Shown here piece after piece: positions 51,862 to 63,639 of a DNA stretch of 64,000 nt. The notes beneath the pieces are model-generated. The model saw only the letters and a list, made by a program, of their open reading frames with translations. It had not been told where the DNA came from and ran no database searches. The stretch is from Shimazuella soli (GTDB lineage: Bacteria; Bacillota; Bacilli; Thermoactinomycetales; Thermoactinomycetaceae): positions 186,001 to 250,000 of the forward strand of contig NZ_JAKWBN010000003.1 in the NCBI RefSeq assembly GCF_022511585.1, read 5' to 3'. The translations under genes were made by a program, and so were the position numbers. The stretch's first letter is position 1; each line of letters begins with the position of its first letter.

Positions 51862-52350
51862 TTGTTAAGCTTAAATTTGGGGACAATGTTAGCTCAGTTG
51901 GTGATTTTCCTTATTCTGATGCTTTTGGTTTCTCGATTTGCACTTCGCCCTATGCTCGCAACAATGCGTACAAGACAAGATTATATAGATGGACAAATCA
52001 AGTCGGCTGAACAGCAACGTGCAGATGCAGAAAAACTAATCGAGGATCAAAAAGCAGCCTTGCAACAAGCAAAAGAAGAAGCAAAAGAAATTATTGAGCG
52101 GGCAAAAGTCCAAAAAGAGCGTGAAGCGGAAGAAATTATCCGTTTAGCTAACGAAAGAGCAGAACGGTTGATAGCAGAGGCGACAAACGAAATTAACCGT
52201 GAGAAGGAAAAAGCATTGTCTGCTCTTCGTCTAGAAGTAGGAGAATTGAGTGTACAACTGGCTACAAAATTGATCGGTCAAGAATTGGATCAGACCAATC
52301 AATCAAAGTTGGTACACCGTTATCTTGAACAAGTAGGAAGAATGCAATGA
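51862..52350 (+). CDS. atpF: ATP synthase subunit b
   Basis: The 162-residue stator subunit has one N-terminal helix (LAQLVIFLILMLLVSRFAL), then a long charged coiled coil (about residues 35-140, rich in KE/AE heptads). It starts at TTG behind AAGGAG. The stop overlaps the atpH start. Confidence 0.95.
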   Translation: MLSLNLGTMLAQLVIFLILMLLVSRFALRPMLATMRTRQDYIDGQIKSAEQQRADAEKLIEDQKAALQQAKEEAKEIIERAKVQKEREAEEIIRLANERAERLIAEATNEINREKEKALSALRLEVGELSVQLATKLIGQELDQTNQSKLVHRYLEQVGRMQ

Positions 52351-52877
52351 ATATATCGTTAGTAGCAAAACGATATGGAAAAGCTTTGTTTGAAGTCGCC
52401 CAAAAACATGGCTTGCTCCAAGAAATAGGGGCTGATTTGAAACTTATACTCGAATCAATTGCACGTTCGGATATCTCAAAGTGGTTATCTCATCCGGCAA
52501 CTTCCTCAGAGCGGAAAAAAGCTATTTTAGAAAATAGTTTTGCAGAAGTTCAACCTCTTACCAAAAACTTTTTGTATTTGTTGGTAGATGAGAGACGGGA
52601 AAATGAACTTACGGGAATTGCTGCTGAGTATAAAAGACTGGCCTTAGAAGCAACTGGTATGGCAGAAGCAGTTGTAACAGCTGCATACCCGTTGACTGCT
52701 AGTGAAAAAGCAGAACTAGTGACTACTTTTGCAGAGATTATCGGCAAGAAACTAGTGATCGAAGAGCGAGTGGATTCAGATATATTAGGTGGAGTAATTG
52801 TACAGGTAGGCGACCGCCTCTATGATGGCAGCCTCAAAACCAAATTGCTCCGTTTTCAAGAACGTCTAAATGCTTAA
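52347..52877 (+). CDS. atpH: ATP synthase subunit delta
   Basis: The 176-residue stator subunit shows VAKRYGKALFEVAQKHG at the N-terminus and the conserved C-terminal strand DILGGVIVQVGDRLYDGSLKTKLLRF. It links subunit b to the alpha3beta3 head. ATGA overlap with atpF. Confidence 0.95.
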   Translation: MNISLVAKRYGKALFEVAQKHGLLQEIGADLKLILESIARSDISKWLSHPATSSERKKAILENSFAEVQPLTKNFLYLLVDERRENELTGIAAEYKRLALEATGMAEAVVTAAYPLTASEKAELVTTFAEIIGKKLVIEERVDSDILGGVIVQVGDRLYDGSLKTKLLRFQERLNA

Positions 52878-54413
<1,536 letters not shown>

Positions 54414-54453
54414 AGACTGATGAAGCCTGAGAGGAAAGGCGGGTGAATCAACG

Positions 54454-55320
54454 ATGGCAACGATGCGAGAGATTAAATTAAAGATAAATTCTTTTGAGAA
54501 AACCAAGCAGATAACAAAAGCGATGAAAATGGTAGCTGCTTCTTATCTCCGTAAGGCACAAGAACAGGCAGAAGCAAGCCGTCCTTATGCAGAAAAACTA
54601 AAAGAAGTTATCACAGGTTTAGCACAAGGTGGATCAAGTGTGAAACATCCGATGCTACAGTCACGACCAGTTTCTAAAACCGGATATCTGATCGTAACTT
54701 CAGATCGTGGGCTTGTGGGTGGTTATAACAGTAACTTGATCCGTCTGCTCATGCAAAAGTTGGAAGAACGGCATAGCTCAAAAGATGAGTACGTAGTTTT
54801 TGTTATTGGTCGCAAAGGTTTGGAAGTGTTGAAAAAACGCAACCTTCCTATCATCGGTCAAACGACAGGGGTATCTGCTATTCCACAGTTTTCAGAGGTA
54901 ATCAATATTGCTAAAGATGCTGTGAGTAACTATGCGGATGGTAATTATGATGAACTATATTTGTTGTATAACGAGTTTGTAAATCCTGTTGTTCAGCGTC
55001 CTATGGAAAAAAGACTCTTACCATTAGCATCAGATGAGTTGGTGCAAGAAGAAAAAAGTCAAAAAACCGCTTATGAATATGAGCCATCGGAAGAAGAGGT
55101 ATTAGCCGAGCTACTGCCTCGATATGCGGAGACTTTGATTTATAATGCACTTTTAGAAGGAAAAGCAAGTGAACATGCGGCACAGATGAATGCAATGGAA
55201 AATGCGACGGATAATGCGACTGAGATTATCGGCAATTTGACCCTTGAGTTTAACAGAGCTCGTCAAGCAGCAATTACACAAGAGATTGCCGAAATTGTCG
55301 GTGGCGCCGCAGCATTATAG
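54454..55320 (+). CDS. atpG: ATP synthase subunit gamma
   Basis: The 288-residue rotor shaft has MREIKLKINSFEKTKQITKAMKMVAA at the start, VTSDRGLVGGYNSNL, and NATDNATEIIGNLTLEFNRARQAAITQEI at the end, the paired coiled-coil helices. It follows atpA by 40 nt. Confidence 0.96.
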   Translation: MATMREIKLKINSFEKTKQITKAMKMVAASYLRKAQEQAEASRPYAEKLKEVITGLAQGGSSVKHPMLQSRPVSKTGYLIVTSDRGLVGGYNSNLIRLLMQKLEERHSSKDEYVVFVIGRKGLEVLKKRNLPIIGQTTGVSAIPQFSEVINIAKDAVSNYADGNYDELYLLYNEFVNPVVQRPMEKRLLPLASDELVQEEKSQKTAYEYEPSEEEVLAELLPRYAETLIYNALLEGKASEHAAQMNAMENATDNATEIIGNLTLEFNRARQAAITQEIAEIVGGAAAL

Positions 55321-55330
55321 TTTTTGTTAA

Positions 55331-56743
<1,413 letters not shown>

Positions 56744-56758
56744 TGGGAGTGTTGTCAA

Positions 56759-57154
56759 ATGAGTAAAATGCAACTGGACATCGTGACCCCAGAAAGAAAA
56801 GTTTACTCCAAAGATGTAGAAATGGTCATTACTCGTGCTGCAAATGGGGATATCGGTATTCTTCCTCACCATGCTCCACTTGTTAGTCCCTTATCTGTTA
56901 CCGTCGTAAGAGTGAAAAATGAAGGTAACGAAGAGCGGATCGCGATAAGCGGAGGATTTTTGGAAGTTCGCCCAAGTGGTGTGACTATTCTTGCAGAAAC
57001 AGCTGAGCTCTCTACTGATATTGACGTAGAACGGGCAGAAGCTGCTGTAGAGAGAGCCCAAGGACGAATCGCAGAACACGAAGGAGACTTAGCACGTGCG
57101 GAACTTGCACTCAAACGCGCAGTAAATCGTTTAGAAGTAGCTAAGTGGAAATAA
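56759..57154 (+). CDS. atpC: ATP synthase subunit epsilon
   Basis: The 131-residue inhibitory rotor subunit has an N-terminal beta sandwich (MQLDIVTPERKVYSKDVEMVI, GDIGILPHHAPLVSPL) and two C-terminal helices (DVERAEAAVERAQGRIAEHEGDLARAELALKRAVNRL). Last gene of the operon. Confidence 0.95.
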   Translation: MSKMQLDIVTPERKVYSKDVEMVITRAANGDIGILPHHAPLVSPLSVTVVRVKNEGNEERIAISGGFLEVRPSGVTILAETAELSTDIDVERAEAAVERAQGRIAEHEGDLARAELALKRAVNRLEVAKWK

Positions 57155-57167
57155 TATATCAAAGAAG

Positions 57168-57197
57168 ACACTTCCTTGTATAAGGAAGTGTTTTTTT
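57168..57197 (+). terminator. atp operon terminator
   Basis: ACACTTCCTT / AAGGAAGTGT with a 4-nt loop and TTTTTTT. Confidence 0.85.
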
Positions 57198-57347
57198 ATG
57201 TGAATATGGATATCTAAGTTGGATTTTAAAAAGGGAGATTCCCTTCTATTAATAAGTTAAGTATATGTAAAGATAATTTTTGTATATCCATCATAATTGT
57301 AATTTTGTTATAATATTTTCTAATGTTTGCTGCCTAGAGAGAAGTTC

Positions 57348-57599
57348 ATGGACAACATCACCCCAAACATTCGAATCTTGAAATGCGTGCCTTACATGGG
57401 CAACCCATCGGGTTGGGTTGTGAGGGTAGAGGTACCAGGAGAGTATGTAAAGGTACTTCCCCATGAGAATGGAGTCCCGTTTCCTGATTCGGATTCCGCC
57501 ATCAAGGCCGCTGAGGCTCAGAAGGAAGAGCTGGAGCCAAGATTCCCTGGAGTAGAAGTAGAGTTGTCGAACAAGGTGACTCCAAGGAAAAAGGTATAA
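57348..57599 (+). CDS. small protein of unknown function
   Basis: The 83-residue protein (MDNITPNIRILKCVPYMGNPSGWVVRVEVPGEYVKVLPHENGVPFPDSD ... VELSNKVTPRKKV) has a beta-rich first half and a charged helix AIKAAEAQKEELEPRF. No signal peptide. The ATG at 57348 follows AGAGAGAAG; an earlier TTG at 57327 is possible. A TATAAT box (57310-57315) with preceding TG lies upstream. No family recognised. Confidence 0.6.
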   Translation: MDNITPNIRILKCVPYMGNPSGWVVRVEVPGEYVKVLPHENGVPFPDSDSAIKAAEAQKEELEPRFPGVEVELSNKVTPRKKV

Positions 57600-57619
57600 T
57601 GGAGTAATTCTTTGGGCAA

Positions 57620-57648
57620 CCAGCAAGGTATCGTTGATATCTTGCTGG
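57620..57648. terminator. hairpin downstream of the small gene
   Basis: CCAGCAAG / CTTGCTGG stem with a 13-nt loop that can itself pair in part; no T run. Confidence 0.45.
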
Positions 57649-57715
57649 GCCAATAACAATAAAGATTACATGATTTTAGATGGGGCAAATTGTTTTAACA
57701 ATAACTCGAAAAATA

Positions 57716-58303
57716 TTAAGGTTTTATTAGGATTCGTAGCAGTAATTCAGGTCTTGGAAGCGGATAGCCATCTCCTAGAACCATCACTCCTGAAAGAACG
57801 GTAAAATAAGCGGCAATCAGTTCTGCTGTATCACCCTCCACCATTTGTCCATTTTCCTGACCCTCTTTAAATAACGGAAATAACTGTTTAATATAAAAGT
57901 CCAAAGAGTAGTTTGTAAGGAGCTCTTTTACCTCATCTGGAACATCTTTTGAATTTCTTGCAATATGAAGTAATTGGAAGAAAGGCGCACCATCTTCATC
58001 TATGATAGATTCTGTTAATAGTTTTATTTTCTCTAATGGTGTGCCGCCGGTCCATTCGATCAATTTTTGTATTTCAGTTGTGGATGTCTCTATTGCACTT
58101 TTAACTAGTGAAGTGAACAGTTCATCTTTTGAGTTAAAGTAGTGATACAAAAGCCCATGGCTAATACCAGCAGCTTGTGAGATCATACTCATCTTAGTTC
58201 CAGCAATACCGTGTTTAGCAAACACCTTGGTAGCAGCTTGAGCTATCTGTATTTTTCGTTCCTTATGGATTTGTTCCAGTTGTTCTTTTGCCAACCGTGG
58301 CAT
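57716..58303 (-). CDS. TetR/AcrR family regulator
   Basis: The 195-residue protein has RKIQIAQAATKVFAKHGIAGTKMSMISQAAGISHGLLYHYFNSKDELFTSLV as DNA-binding domain and a ligand domain ending GDGYPLPRPELLLRIL. ATG 58303 follows AAGGTGGAG. It is co-transcribed behind the alpha/beta hydrolase (17-bp gap) and faces an oxidoreductase gene across a region with an inverted repeat, so it likely represses both. Confidence 0.92.
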   Translation of the reverse strand: MPRLAKEQLEQIHKERKIQIAQAATKVFAKHGIAGTKMSMISQAAGISHGLLYHYFNSKDELFTSLVKSAIETSTTEIQKLIEWTGGTPLEKIKLLTESIIDEDGAPFFQLLHIARNSKDVPDEVKELLTNYSLDFYIKQLFPLFKEGQENGQMVEGDTAELIAAYFTVLSGVMVLGDGYPLPRPELLLRILIKP

Positions 58304-58320
58304 ATTTTTCTCCACCTTTG

Positions 58321-59154
58321 TTATTTTTGAAGAAAGAAATTTGCGATATGTTTACTAATCTCTACCGGTTTATTCTTATTATTCGGTCCAAAATGATCTA
58401 ACTCTGGGAATGATATCACCTTTGTTTTTTGGATGGTTCCATTTAATGTTTCGGTCATTTGTTTGACTGATGTAGGACTTTTTTCTCCAAACATGAAAAG
58501 GGTATCAGATTTTATATTATCATAGTCTCGATAAGTTCCTGCAAGTCGATGTACTTCCTTGTGCTCGGACAGATTTTCTTCTAATAGACTATATATCTTC
58601 TGCCAATGCTCACCCCGAATGACTAGTCTCAAGATGAATTTTGCATACCATTTTGGAAGCCTTGATAAAGGAGATTGGGCAGAGCCTCTAACAAAACTTG
58701 CAAATGCCGCGCGATAGTCTCTTTTTTTCATATCCGATTCATATTCGCTCAGCCAATCCCAATTTTCTTTCATAATCACTACACCAGGTTCATAAAGAGC
58801 TAATTTGGCAGTTGGAAATGATTTTGCAACTTCAAGTGCAATAAGACCTCCAAAACTATGTCCAAAAATTAAGTTTGCCCCAGTAGTTTCTAGTATTTTT
58901 TTCACATCTTCACACTCAACTTGAATGGAGAAGTTGTTCCCTTGTGGTCCACTTATGCCGCGTCCTCTGCGATCCACAATGTGCACAGTAAAAAAAGAAG
59001 AAAGTTCAATAGCTAGGGAAGTAAAGTCATTGGAGTCACTTAAAGCACCATGAATGATAAGTACCCCTGGACCTTGGCCAATACTTTTGTAGCCTATAAC
59101 AGTACCATCATTGGATATAATCGTTGAGTTGATAAATTCTGTTTTTGTTGTCAT
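58321..59154 (-). CDS. alpha/beta hydrolase
   Basis: The 277-residue enzyme shows oxyanion text GVLIIHGALSDSNDF, VDRRGRGISGPQ, nucleophile elbow LIFGHSFGGLIALEV (Ser), and ELDHFGPNN with the histidine. It is typical of esterase or haloperoxidase-like hydrolases; substrate unknown. ATG 59154 follows GGTGGGGC; the longer frame to 59199 crosses the operator region. Confidence 0.88.
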   Translation of the reverse strand: MTTKTEFINSTIISNDGTVIGYKSIGQGPGVLIIHGALSDSNDFTSLAIELSSFFTVHIVDRRGRGISGPQGNNFSIQVECEDVKKILETTGANLIFGHSFGGLIALEVAKSFPTAKLALYEPGVVIMKENWDWLSEYESDMKKRDYRAAFASFVRGSAQSPLSRLPKWYAKFILRLVIRGEHWQKIYSLLEENLSEHKEVHRLAGTYRDYDNIKSDTLFMFGEKSPTSVKQMTETLNGTIQKTKVISFPELDHFGPNNKNKPVEISKHIANFFLQK

Positions 59155-59178
59155 TTTCAAGCCCCACCTGTTTGTATT

Positions 59179-59203
59179 TTGATTGACTAAGTCGATCAAT
59201 CAA
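59179..59203. promoter_or_regulatory. putative TetR operator
   Basis: TTGATTGA (59179-59186) and TCAATCAA (59196-59203) are perfect 8-bp arms with a 9-bp spacer in the divergent gap between the hydrolase-tetR pair and the oxidoreductase. Confidence 0.6.
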
Positions 59204-59359
59204 TTAATTTATTGATATATTATATGGATACTTCTAAACATGCAAGGAGTTTTATCAATATATGAATATTAAGTTTTTAATTTAATAGCAGTTATCCACA
59301 TTGACTTAGAGCATCCTCGAAGTAGTATTCTGTTTCATGAAAAGAGGAGGTTTTTGAAA

Positions 59360-60367
59360 ATGGAAAATACATGTGTCCAGATCAATCAATTTGGCGGTCC
59401 AGATGTATTGGAAGTAATAGAGGAACCTATTAGAAAGCTGACACAAGGGGAAATTCGTGTTAAGGTTTTAGCTGCTGGTGTTGCACTTGGAGACGTTATG
59501 CGTAGAGTTGGGAAGTTTCCATCAGCTTTATCTCTTCCCCTGACTCTTGGATATGATGGCGTTGGAATAGTAGAGGAGTTAGGAGAGGGAACCAATGGTT
59601 TTGTGATTGGAGATAAAGTAGCATATTTCTTTGGTGGAACGGGTGGATATGCATCTTATGTTTATGCAAAAGAAGATGAGCTGGTTGTGATTTCGCCAAA
59701 GATAGAGCCAGAAATGGGTGCAGCGATCATTTTGAATTATGTGATCGCATATCAAATGCTGCATCGAGTGGCAAAAGTGACTGAGGGGGAAAGCATATTG
59801 ATTCATGGTGCGAGTGGAGGGGTCGGAACGGCCTTGTTGGATCTAGGAAGACGAGCCAAATTGAAAATGTATGGAACAGCCTCGAAAATGAAACATGATG
59901 TGGTTTCCTCTTTTGGTGCTGTCCCGATCGATTATCAAAACCAAGATTTCGTGGAAATCTTGCAGAGAGAAGTACCTGAAGGAATCGATGTTGTATTTGA
60001 TCCAATTGGTGGTACGAACTATAAGCGATCCCAAAACATACTAAGTGAGAAAGGCAGATTTGTTGGTTTTGGCTACACTTCTATTCTTAAGGAAGGAAAT
60101 GCTCAAGACTGGGCTAGAGACTGGGATGAATTAACTTCGAAAGGTGAGACAGAGAATGGGAATAAGACTTATTTGTACACCATTTCTGGGTTTAAAAAAG
60201 ACCATCTAGACTGGTTTCAAGAAGACTTAAAGTATCTTTTTTCTTTGTTGGAAAAGGAAGAGATAAAGCCTATCATTTTTGGACGTTTTCCATTGAGCGA
60301 AGTTGCAAAAGCTCATGAATTAATAGAAACATCAAATAAAGTTGGGAAAATTATTTTATATACCTAA
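59360..60367 (+). CDS. zinc-independent medium-chain oxidoreductase (quinone reductase-like)
   Basis: The 335-residue NADPH-dependent protein has the MDR layout: N-terminal GroES-like domain (FGGPDVLEVIEEPIRKLTQGEIRVKVLAAGVALGDVMRRVG) and Rossmann motif ILIHGASGGVGTALLDLGRR. The structural- and catalytic-zinc cysteines are absent, as in quinone oxidoreductases. GAGGAGG precedes ATG 59360. Divergent from tetR/hydrolase and probably co-regulated. Confidence 0.9.
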   Translation: MENTCVQINQFGGPDVLEVIEEPIRKLTQGEIRVKVLAAGVALGDVMRRVGKFPSALSLPLTLGYDGVGIVEELGEGTNGFVIGDKVAYFFGGTGGYASYVYAKEDELVVISPKIEPEMGAAIILNYVIAYQMLHRVAKVTEGESILIHGASGGVGTALLDLGRRAKLKMYGTASKMKHDVVSSFGAVPIDYQNQDFVEILQREVPEGIDVVFDPIGGTNYKRSQNILSEKGRFVGFGYTSILKEGNAQDWARDWDELTSKGETENGNKTYLYTISGFKKDHLDWFQEDLKYLFSLLEKEEIKPIIFGRFPLSEVAKAHELIETSNKVGKIILYT

Positions 60368-60386
60368 AAATAAAAAGCAAATGAAG

Positions 60387-60418
60387 TGAGCACTCTTTTA
60401 GTTAGAGTGCTCATTATT
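60387..60418 (+). terminator. terminator of the oxidoreductase gene
   Basis: TGAGCACTCT / AGAGTGCTCA with TTATTATTT. Confidence 0.75.
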
Positions 60419-60455
60419 ATTTCTAGATTATTATCGGATAAAGACTATATCTCCA

Positions 60456-60674
60456 TTATGTGTTTGCATCACTTGTACCAATAACCCCTTTGAGCTGGCG
60501 ATTATCAACTTCGTTTGTTGATGTAGAGATAGTTCCTTGTTGAATAGGAAAATCAGATTGAACATTGCTTCCTGAAAAGTCTACATTTAGTGACTTTGGA
60601 TCTTGACCGACAGAGACATTTTTTTGGCTACTCCTTTGTTTGGAAAATAACAAGTATCTATATAATCTCATCAA
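60456..60674 (-). CDS. doubtful small ORF
   Basis: A 72-codon frame (ending NRQLKGVIGTSDANT) opens with TTG without a ribosome binding site. An AAAGGAG site inside it points to a different, 10-codon frame. Composition (Ser, Asn, Gln, Gly) is protein-like toward the C-terminus. It may be the end of a broken gene. Confidence 0.25.
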   Translation of the reverse strand: MMRLYRYLLFSKQRSSQKNVSVGQDPKSLNVDFSGSNVQSDFPIQQGTISTSTNEVDNRQLKGVIGTSDANT

Positions 60675-60711
60675 TAATTAAATATAATCAATAGCTTATT
60701 GTACCTTGTAT

Positions 60712-61347
60712 TTATCGAGTTGAGCCACCAGGTAGACCAAAAGCCGGGACCCACAGTCTAACAATGAAATTTGCTGCTGCTAATAGGATGACGAAAATGA
60801 TGATCTTGGTGTAGGTAAGGGAGATATTCTGGCGATCAGTTAACTTGGTGTGTTTTCTAATGACTTTTACCCAAAATACATATAAACAAATGAAAATCAG
60901 AAGTACTCCAACGAACCACACAGGCCCATATGTTATATGGGAGAAATAGGTCTTCCATGTCAACGGTTCCCGATTGAAAATATAAGCATCGATTGCTTGG
61001 GTTTGGCTAAGGATGAAATCGTAAAAGATGATAGGGATAAACAGTCGAATGAATCTATCTCGGAGAAAACGTTTGGCTCCTTTACGCTCCAAAGAAGATG
61101 GAACGAAATAGCCTGAAATAAGGAAGAACAGACCCATGAAAAAGCTTTGATTGATAGAGAGGAATAGGTTTCCAATAGTAGCTTCAATTGATTCGGGTTT
61201 GAACACATTCGTAGCAATGGAAAAGAAAACCAAGTGATGCAGCACTACTAATATGGTGAGTGTTGACCTTAGGTTATCAATAAAGAATAACCGACCGGCT
61301 TTTTGAGACGATGATTTCTCTATATGAATGTTATTTATTGTATTCAT
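60712..61347 (-). pseudogene. truncated acyltransferase-3 family membrane protein
   Basis: Homology is visible from FFIDNLRSTLTILVVLHHLVFF (family opening with the catalytic histidine) through FFLISGYFVPSSLERKGAKRFLRDRFIRLFIPIIFY and GPVWFVGVLLIFICLY. Members have about 350-400 residues and ten helices; this frame stops after VPAFGLPGGSTR near residue 211, so the last third is missing. Start uncertain: ATG 61347 has only a distant AAAGGAA, and the frame is open to 61407. Probably inactive. Confidence 0.65.
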
Positions 61348-61444
61348 GGTAATATCTATGTTTCCTTTTCTAAAGATGTTTAAAAATGTATCTACCAACC
61401 CACCCATAAAATGCAGTTTAATAAGAGAGTTCTTTATCTTCCGT

Positions 61445-62116
61445 TTAAACGGTCGCTTTACGAAGCATTACATATGATGCAAGGATATAGATGACAACCA
61501 ATGGTATGGAGCCGATCGCAAGTTCAAATGCGGAATGCTGGATGAACAAATGAAAGATATCTACCCACCATCCATAAATTAACGAACCGATGGTGGCAAC
61601 AACAAAGACGGTGCCGAAGAAAATAAGTAGTCCGGTACGACCAAATCGTTGAAAGATGCTCCCTATAACAACCCCAAGAAAACACATATTCAGCATGAAC
61701 ACAAAACTCGTTAATAGTTGCTCTATAACTGACCCGTCATTTAAATACGAAAGGTGGAAAAAGTGTAATTTCGTACCCCATCCACCTGTCCACTGCTCTA
61801 CAAGTGAAAACAGAAACAATACAATTGCAAATCCAGCACTTATCACAGCGAAAATGCTTGTGGCACCTAAAAAGAAATCCGTTCTTCGTACGCTTAATCC
61901 AAGTGCAAATGGAAACATGCGAATGACAATAACGATCGCTATAACCAGCAAACTAATGCAGGTAGGGGCGATACTGCCAGGATAAGAGATCGGCACACCG
62001 ATGAGAAAGCTGATGACAAGATTGGAACCAAAGATAAGAAACGTAATGATCCATGGGATGAAAAACCACCATTTCGCTTTAAAGTGCATATTCATGACAC
62101 CTGTTATGTGGTTCAT
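61445..62116 (-). CDS. ABC transporter permease-like membrane protein
   Basis: The 223-residue protein has six hydrophobic helices; PFALGLSVRRTDFFLGA is the loop typical of YtrC/YtrD-like or bacitracin-type permeases. Its ATGA overlap with the ATPase gene shows it is the membrane partner. Substrate unknown; such GntR-ABC operons in Bacillales respond to cell-wall antibiotics. Confidence 0.8.
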   Translation of the reverse strand: MNHITGVMNMHFKAKWWFFIPWIITFLIFGSNLVISFLIGVPISYPGSIAPTCISLLVIAIVIVIRMFPFALGLSVRRTDFFLGATSIFAVISAGFAIVLFLFSLVEQWTGGWGTKLHFFHLSYLNDGSVIEQLLTSFVFMLNMCFLGVVIGSIFQRFGRTGLLIFFGTVFVVATIGSLIYGWWVDIFHLFIQHSAFELAIGSIPLVVIYILASYVMLRKATV

Positions 62117-63009
62117 TGTACTTCCTCCTCCTTTTTATGAGTCTTTGCACTTGTCAGATGAACGATCAGTTGTTGCAACGATACTGGAGTGAGTTCAAGT
62201 CCAAGTTCTTCAGACTGTTTGCGATCTTCTGTACTTAGTTCCCCCATGACATGGGCTGAGAGAAATCCACCAAGCGGTGTACGATCAATCACATCTTTTC
62301 CTGCTGTAAAGCTTTCTACCTTTGTTGTCTGCCCAGTGACGGTAATTGCGCGTTCGCGAAGAACATCGTTATCTTCATTGATAAGTATCTTGCCGTTATC
62401 GATGACGATAACATGCTCTAAAAACCGGCTTACTTCGTCGATCAGGTGTGTGGATAAAATGATGGTTCGCGGATGTTCCCCGTAATCCTCAATCAATCGA
62501 TCATAGAACAAGCTTCTAGCCACGGCATCGAGTCCCAAATAAGGTTCGTCGAATATCGTAAGCGGTGCACGGCTGGCTAGTCCGATAATAATTCCGACAG
62601 AGGAGAGCATTCCTCGGGAAAGCTTCTCCATTCTTCTCTTCAGTGGAAGCTCAAAATCCTCAATCAATGTATAGGCATATTCCATATCCCAGTTTGGAAA
62701 AATCGAAGCAGCCACATCCAATACATCCATAATGCGAAAGTTTTCCGGATATTTTTGGCTTTCTTTAATGAAACAAATTTGACTAAGCGCATGACTGTTT
62801 TCATAAGGGACTTCACCGAAAACTTTTACCTCCCCATATGTTGCAAATATTTGAGCAGTAATTATTTTCATGAGCGTTGTTTTGCCGGCACCGTTTCTTC
62901 CAAGCAGCCCGTAAATTTTATTTGCTTCGATGGAGAAACTGACATCATGGACTGCTGTTACGTCTCCATATGATTTTGTCAGTCGGTGTACTTCAACTGC
63001 ATGACTCAT
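62113..63009 (-). CDS. ABC transporter ATP-binding protein (YtrB-like)
   Basis: The 298-residue ATPase has Walker A GLLGRNGAGKTTLMKI, signature KLSRGMLSSVGIIIGLA (LSRGM in place of LSGGQ, common in this subfamily), Walker B LTIFDEPYLGLD and switch ILSTHLIDEV. The C-terminal 90 residues form the extra domain seen in YtrB. It overlaps gntR and the permease by 4 nt on each side. Confidence 0.92.
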   Translation of the reverse strand: MSHAVEVHRLTKSYGDVTAVHDVSFSIEANKIYGLLGRNGAGKTTLMKIITAQIFATYGEVKVFGEVPYENSHALSQICFIKESQKYPENFRIMDVLDVAASIFPNWDMEYAYTLIEDFELPLKRRMEKLSRGMLSSVGIIIGLASRAPLTIFDEPYLGLDAVARSLFYDRLIEDYGEHPRTIILSTHLIDEVSRFLEHVIVIDNGKILINEDNDVLRERAITVTGQTTKVESFTAGKDVIDRTPLGGFLSAHVMGELSTEDRKQSEELGLELTPVSLQQLIVHLTSAKTHKKEEEVQ

Positions 63010-63377
63010 TTTGTTTTTACCCCTCTCTTAATCATGTCTGTCAATTCTTCCGATGTGATTCCCAACTTTTCTGCCTCTTGAATCATCTTCACGACATACT
63101 GTGCAAAGAATTGTTCTTTCCGTTTCTCCATCAATTTCGCGTGTGCCCCTTTCGCGACAAACATACCGATGCCGCGTTTTTTGTATAAAATTCCTTGATC
63201 CACTAACAAATTCACCCCTTTTGCGGCCGTAGCCGGGTTGATCCGGTAAAAAGAAGCAAATTGATTCGTGGAAGGGACCTGCGATTCTTCAAGTAGCCCT
63301 CCTTTGATGATATCGTCCTCGATTCGTTCAGCAATTTGCACGAAAATCGGACGGCTATCATCGATTAAACTATCCAT
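63006..63377 (-). CDS. GntR family regulator (YtrA-like)
   Basis: The 123-residue short GntR protein has the winged helix PIFVQIAERIEDDIIKGGLLEESQVPSTNQFASFYRINPATAAKGVNLLVDQGILYKKRGIGMFV and only a short dimerisation tail, the YtrA subfamily. ATG 63377 is favoured over GTG 63392. It heads the ABC operon and probably represses it through the dyad at 63396-63419. Confidence 0.92.
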   Translation of the reverse strand: MDSLIDDSRPIFVQIAERIEDDIIKGGLLEESQVPSTNQFASFYRINPATAAKGVNLLVDQGILYKKRGIGMFVAKGAHAKLMEKRKEQFFAQYVVKMIQEAEKLGITSEELTDMIKRGVKTK

Positions 63378-63395
63378 AACCTTCACCACCAAACT

Positions 63396-63419
63396 GGTTA
63401 ATTACTCATGTAACTAACC
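63396..63419 (-). promoter_or_regulatory. GntR operator
   Basis: GGTTAATTAC and GTAACTAACC are near-perfect 10-bp arms (one mismatch) around TCAT, 18 bp upstream of gntR. A TTGACA lies further upstream on the minus strand (63439-63444). Confidence 0.7.
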
Positions 63420-63531
63420 ATATAGGATTAAATTTTTGTTGTCAACAATTTCTATATATTTTTTGAAAAACTCAACACATCAGAACAAGTAAAATGTTCT
63501 CAAAGGTAAAGTAGTTTACTTAAATAGAAAT

Positions 63532-63554
63532 AACCCGAGGTTTTACCTCGGGTT
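63532..63554 (-). terminator. terminator after the M23 gene
   Basis: AACCCGAGG / CCTCGGGTT perfect 9-bp stem with a 5-nt loop and ATTTCTATTT following on the minus strand. Confidence 0.75.
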
Positions 63555-63639
63555 CAGTAGTAATACACTTATTAGACCGATAATAGGGAAATATCGACCG
63601 GATTATTGAATATTTTGTTAGTTTTATTTCTAGTTATCG

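Noticed and set aside
60456-60674. Spore-germination (GerP-like) small protein
   Set aside because: Size and Ser/Asn-rich end first suggested it, but GerP signatures are absent and the start has no ribosome binding site; kept only as a doubtful ORF.
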